7,457 nt of DNA, taken from NCBI GenBank assembly GCA_030537915.1, contig JAUNUZ010000107.1, positions 1 to 7,457 on the forward strand, written 5' to 3'. Source of the DNA: Micrococcales bacterium. Lineage in GTDB: Bacteria > Actinomycetota > Actinomycetes > Actinomycetales > Dermatophilaceae. The translations under genes were made by a program, and so were the position numbers. This document shows positions 6,067-7,457 of the stretch, one piece after another (positions within the stretch are counted from its first letter, which is position 1; each line of letters opens with the position of its first letter). Below the pieces are notes generated by a model. The model saw only the letters and a list, made by a program, of their open reading frames with translations, searched no databases and was not told where the DNA came from.

Positions 6067-6100
6067 TCATCCGTGACGGGGGCAGTGCGTCGTCCGTGAC
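6067..6100. repeat. Direct repeat in the flgD-flgE gap
   Basis: TCATCCGTGAC (6067-6077) and TCGTCCGTGAC (6090-6100) match at ten of eleven bases and start 23 bases apart, about two helix turns. They lie in the 155-base gap between flgD and flgE, which has no gene or clear promoter that I can see. It could be a tandem binding site; chance is also plausible. Confidence 0.35.
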
Positions 6101-6110
6101 TGCGCCGCGA

Positions 6111-6779
6111 TCAGCCGGTGGGCTGCGTCGCGTTGATGCTGGGGGTGGGCGCGGTGTTCGCGGGCGCCTGCGCCGCAGCGGGAGCCTTGACCGACACGAC
6201 CGCGGTGAGCGGCACATCCTTGCCGTTCACGGTGAGAATCGGCCCGGTCTTATCGAACCTGACCGATTCGACGGTGCCATCGATCTTGGTCTCGGGGTTC
6301 GTCGCATCTGCGTATGAGATCGTGCGTCCCACAAGGGAAACGGCACTGCTCATCCGCTGCTCCATGAGCATCGTCACATAGGAGGTGCCCATCTCCTTCT
6401 CGGTCTCCGCGAGCGACTGGGTCGCCTTGACCATGTTGTCGACATTCGTCGCCATCTCGTTCATCCGCTCGACCATCGACAGCGACGCCGTCTGCTGCAT
6501 CATCGCGGCGGTGTCCATCGGCTTGCTCGGGTCCTGGTATTTCAACTGTGCTACCAGGAGCTTGAGGAACATGTCCCCGTTCATCTTGGTGTTCGAGGCC
6601 GCGTTGACCTGCTTGGACAGGTCGGTCATCCCCGCCGCGGGTGCGGAGACCCAGTTGCCGTAGGCGTCCCTGGTCGTCGTCGGCGACGTGTAGCTGACGG
6701 TCTTGTCGCCGGCTGAGATGGTCGACGTGGGCCCCAAGGGGATCGTTGGGGTCGTGGTCCCGGTTGCTGGAATGCTCAT
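6111..6779 (-). CDS. flgD: FlgD, flagellar hook assembly (capping) protein
   Basis: 222 residues, close to the 231 of the enteric protein. FlgD caps the growing hook and guides FlgE into place, then is replaced. The diagnostic stretch is MFLKLLVAQLKYQDPSKPMD (70-89), followed by AAMMQQTASLSMVERM (91-106). The first 60 residues are Thr/Pro/Ser-rich and flexible, as usual. The C-terminal part (147-197) has the SLVGRTISY...GTVESVRF...LTVNGKDVPL pattern of the Tudor-like/FlgD C-terminal domain; the tail after 198 is Ala/Pro-rich. Its ribosome binding site AAGGAG (6785-6790) lies five bases before ATG 6779 and uses the last two bases of the fliK TAA stop, so fliK and flgD are translationally linked. 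A small five-base hairpin with a four-base loop (6112-6125) covers its stop codon. Confidence 0.95.
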   Translation of the reverse strand: MSIPATGTTTPTIPLGPTSTISAGDKTVSYTSPTTTRDAYGNWVSAPAAGMTDLSKQVNAASNTKMNGDMFLKLLVAQLKYQDPSKPMDTAAMMQQTASLSMVERMNEMATNVDNMVKATQSLAETEKEMGTSYVTMLMEQRMSSAVSLVGRTISYADATNPETKIDGTVESVRFDKTGPILTVNGKDVPLTAVVSVKAPAAAQAPANTAPTPSINATQPTG

Positions 6780-6784
6780 GGTGT

Positions 6785-6790
6785 CTCCTT
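6785..6790 (-). promoter_or_regulatory. flgD ribosome binding site overlapping the fliK stop
   Basis: Minus-strand TAAGGAG: the fliK stop TAA (6791-6789) supplies the first two bases of AAGGAG. The spacer to ATG 6779 is five bases. This arrangement favours re-initiation by ribosomes finishing fliK, so the fliK frameshift could also lower FlgD output if those ribosomes stop early. Confidence 0.8.
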
Positions 6791-7223
6791 AGACCCGGAC
6801 ATCGAGGGTGTCGCCCTGCGGCCCGCGCGTGATGGTGGAGGCGGCGTCGGAGTCGTCGCCGAGGTAGGTCGAGTTGTCGTCCGCGCCGCTGGCGCGGCCC
6901 AGACCGTCGGGGTTGCCGGGGCCGTGGCCACGCCGCCCGGAGCCCGTGGGGTCACCCAAGCCCTGGTCCGGCGCCCACTGCCGGGCGGCCTGCTCGCGGC
7001 CGCCGTTGATGTCGACCTGGTTGGCCTTGAGACCCATGTTCTGCAGGTCCTGACGCAGCGTCTCGAGGTGGTCCTTAAGCAGGTCCCGCGCGGCGGTGTC
7101 GATGGCGTTCATCTGGATCGTCAGCTCGCCGTTGCGCATCTCGACCAAGATGTGCACCGCCCCCAGGTGGGCCGGGGTGAGGTTGAGCTGCAACTGGTAG
7201 GAGCCATCCGGCCCGCGCAGCAT
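6789..7223 (-). CDS. fliK: FliK C-terminal domain (3' fragment of frameshifted fliK)
   Basis: 144 residues if read from the ATG at 7223. FliK is the exported hook-length ruler whose C-terminal domain flips the export gate from hook to filament substrates. The C-terminal Flg_hook domain is clear at about residues 8-73: YQLQLNLTPAHLGAVHILVE (9-28) with the L-x-P-x-x-L-G-x-V signature, then an amphipathic helix and the closing KANQVDING. The last 60 residues are Gly/Asp-rich, as is common. The ATG at 7223 has no spaced ribosome binding site (a G-run abuts it), so it is probably an internal Met, not a true start. Upstream coding sequence continues in the neighbouring frame; see 7224-7457. Frame identity downstream is firm because the domain is intact to the TAA at 6791. 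Confidence 0.85.
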   Translation of the reverse strand: MLRGPDGSYQLQLNLTPAHLGAVHILVEMRNGELTIQMNAIDTAARDLLKDHLETLRQDLQNMGLKANQVDINGGREQAARQWAPDQGLGDPTGSGRRGHGPGNPDGLGRASGADDNSTYLGDDSDAASTITRGPQGDTLDVRV

Positions 7224-7457
7224 CCCCCGAAGGCCGAAGCCACCTGCTGGTGCGGAAGCATCCCCGGGGAACCGGTGAGGATCGCCGACGGGGGCGGCGC
7301 GAACTGGCCCGCCACTGGTTGGCTCGGGAGCGTCACCTGCGGGGCCGCCCGCTCGACCCCGACCGTCGAGGTCGCGGGCGTATGGTCAAATGCCTGGTCC
7401 GCAGCCGTGCGCTGGGCCGCATCGGCGGCCCGGGTCGAGGTCGCCATGGTTGAGGAC
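7224..7457 (-). pseudogene. fliK: fliK linker region in a different frame; gene enters from outside the window
   Basis: This frame is open from the window edge and reads as a Pro/Ala/Thr/Gln-rich linker typical of FliK, with G/C-rich third codon positions, ending near LPHQQVASAFGG. It runs straight into the conserved MLRGPDGSYQL only if the run of five G on the coding strand (given strand C5, 7224-7228) had one more G. As it stands the frame passes into nonsense and stops at about 7121. The frame of the downstream domain has a stop at 7388-7386, so it cannot be the coding frame further upstream. The ATG at 7447 is unlikely to be the true start, since FliK proteins usually have several hundred residues before the C-terminal domain. 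The cause may be a sequencing error, a real mutation or a phase-variable tract. Confidence 0.7.

Noticed and set aside
6112..6123. CAGCCGGTGGGC shared by the flgD end and the flgE 3' flank (5092-5103)
   Set aside because: A twelve-base GC-rich match with no shared structure around it; in flgD it is coding sequence. Probably chance.
7221..7229. Programmed -1 ribosomal frameshift in fliK
   Set aside because: The run is C-GGG-GGA, which does not fit the X-XXY-YYZ slippery rule because the P-site codon would re-pair with a mismatch, and I see no obvious downstream stimulatory structure. An indel or read error is simpler.

Overview
The window is a piece of a flagellar gene cluster. Every protein gene is on the minus strand, so transcription runs from high to low coordinates. 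Base composition is high in G+C (by eye mostly in the 60s percent). The gene order fliK-flgD-flgE-(second hook-like gene)-flbD-motA-motB-fliL-fliM-fliN, the presence of flbD, the short FlgE-type hook protein and the long N-terminal region on the putative FliN together suggest a motile, high-GC actinobacterium. This is inferred from gene order and protein style; the genus cannot be named from the window.

Layout in the direction of transcription. 7457-6789 is the 3' part of fliK (hook-length control), which appears to be split by a one-base frameshift at a run of five C on the given strand (7224-7228). 6779-6111 is flgD (hook cap). 5955-5128 is flgE (hook subunit). 4996-4193 is a second, diverged hook/rod-type paralog. 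The 3955-4192 gap has no gene, but holds a stop-adjacent hairpin, a good sigma-28-like promoter candidate and a palindrome. From there run flbD, motA, motB, fliL, fliM and the first 164 codons of a gene that by position should be fliN, which leaves the window at base 1. flbD, motA and motB are tightly coupled: there is one base between flbD and motA, and motA and motB share one base (TGATG).

The upstream half (fliK, flgD, two FlgE-family proteins) builds and measures the hook outside the cell. The downstream half makes the stator (MotA/MotB), its partner FliL, and the cytoplasmic switch ring (FliM, putative FliN). The promoter candidate lies at this boundary, so the motor genes could be expressed later than the hook genes. 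That timing is an inference.

There is no mobile element, CRISPR array, tRNA or rRNA that I can see. The cluster itself is a known type. The points worth a second look are the fliK frameshift, the tandem hook paralogs with matching hairpins right after their stop codons, the sigma-28-like promoter before flbD, and a FliM with no room for the usual CheY-binding N-terminus. I found no evidence of a wholly new system.
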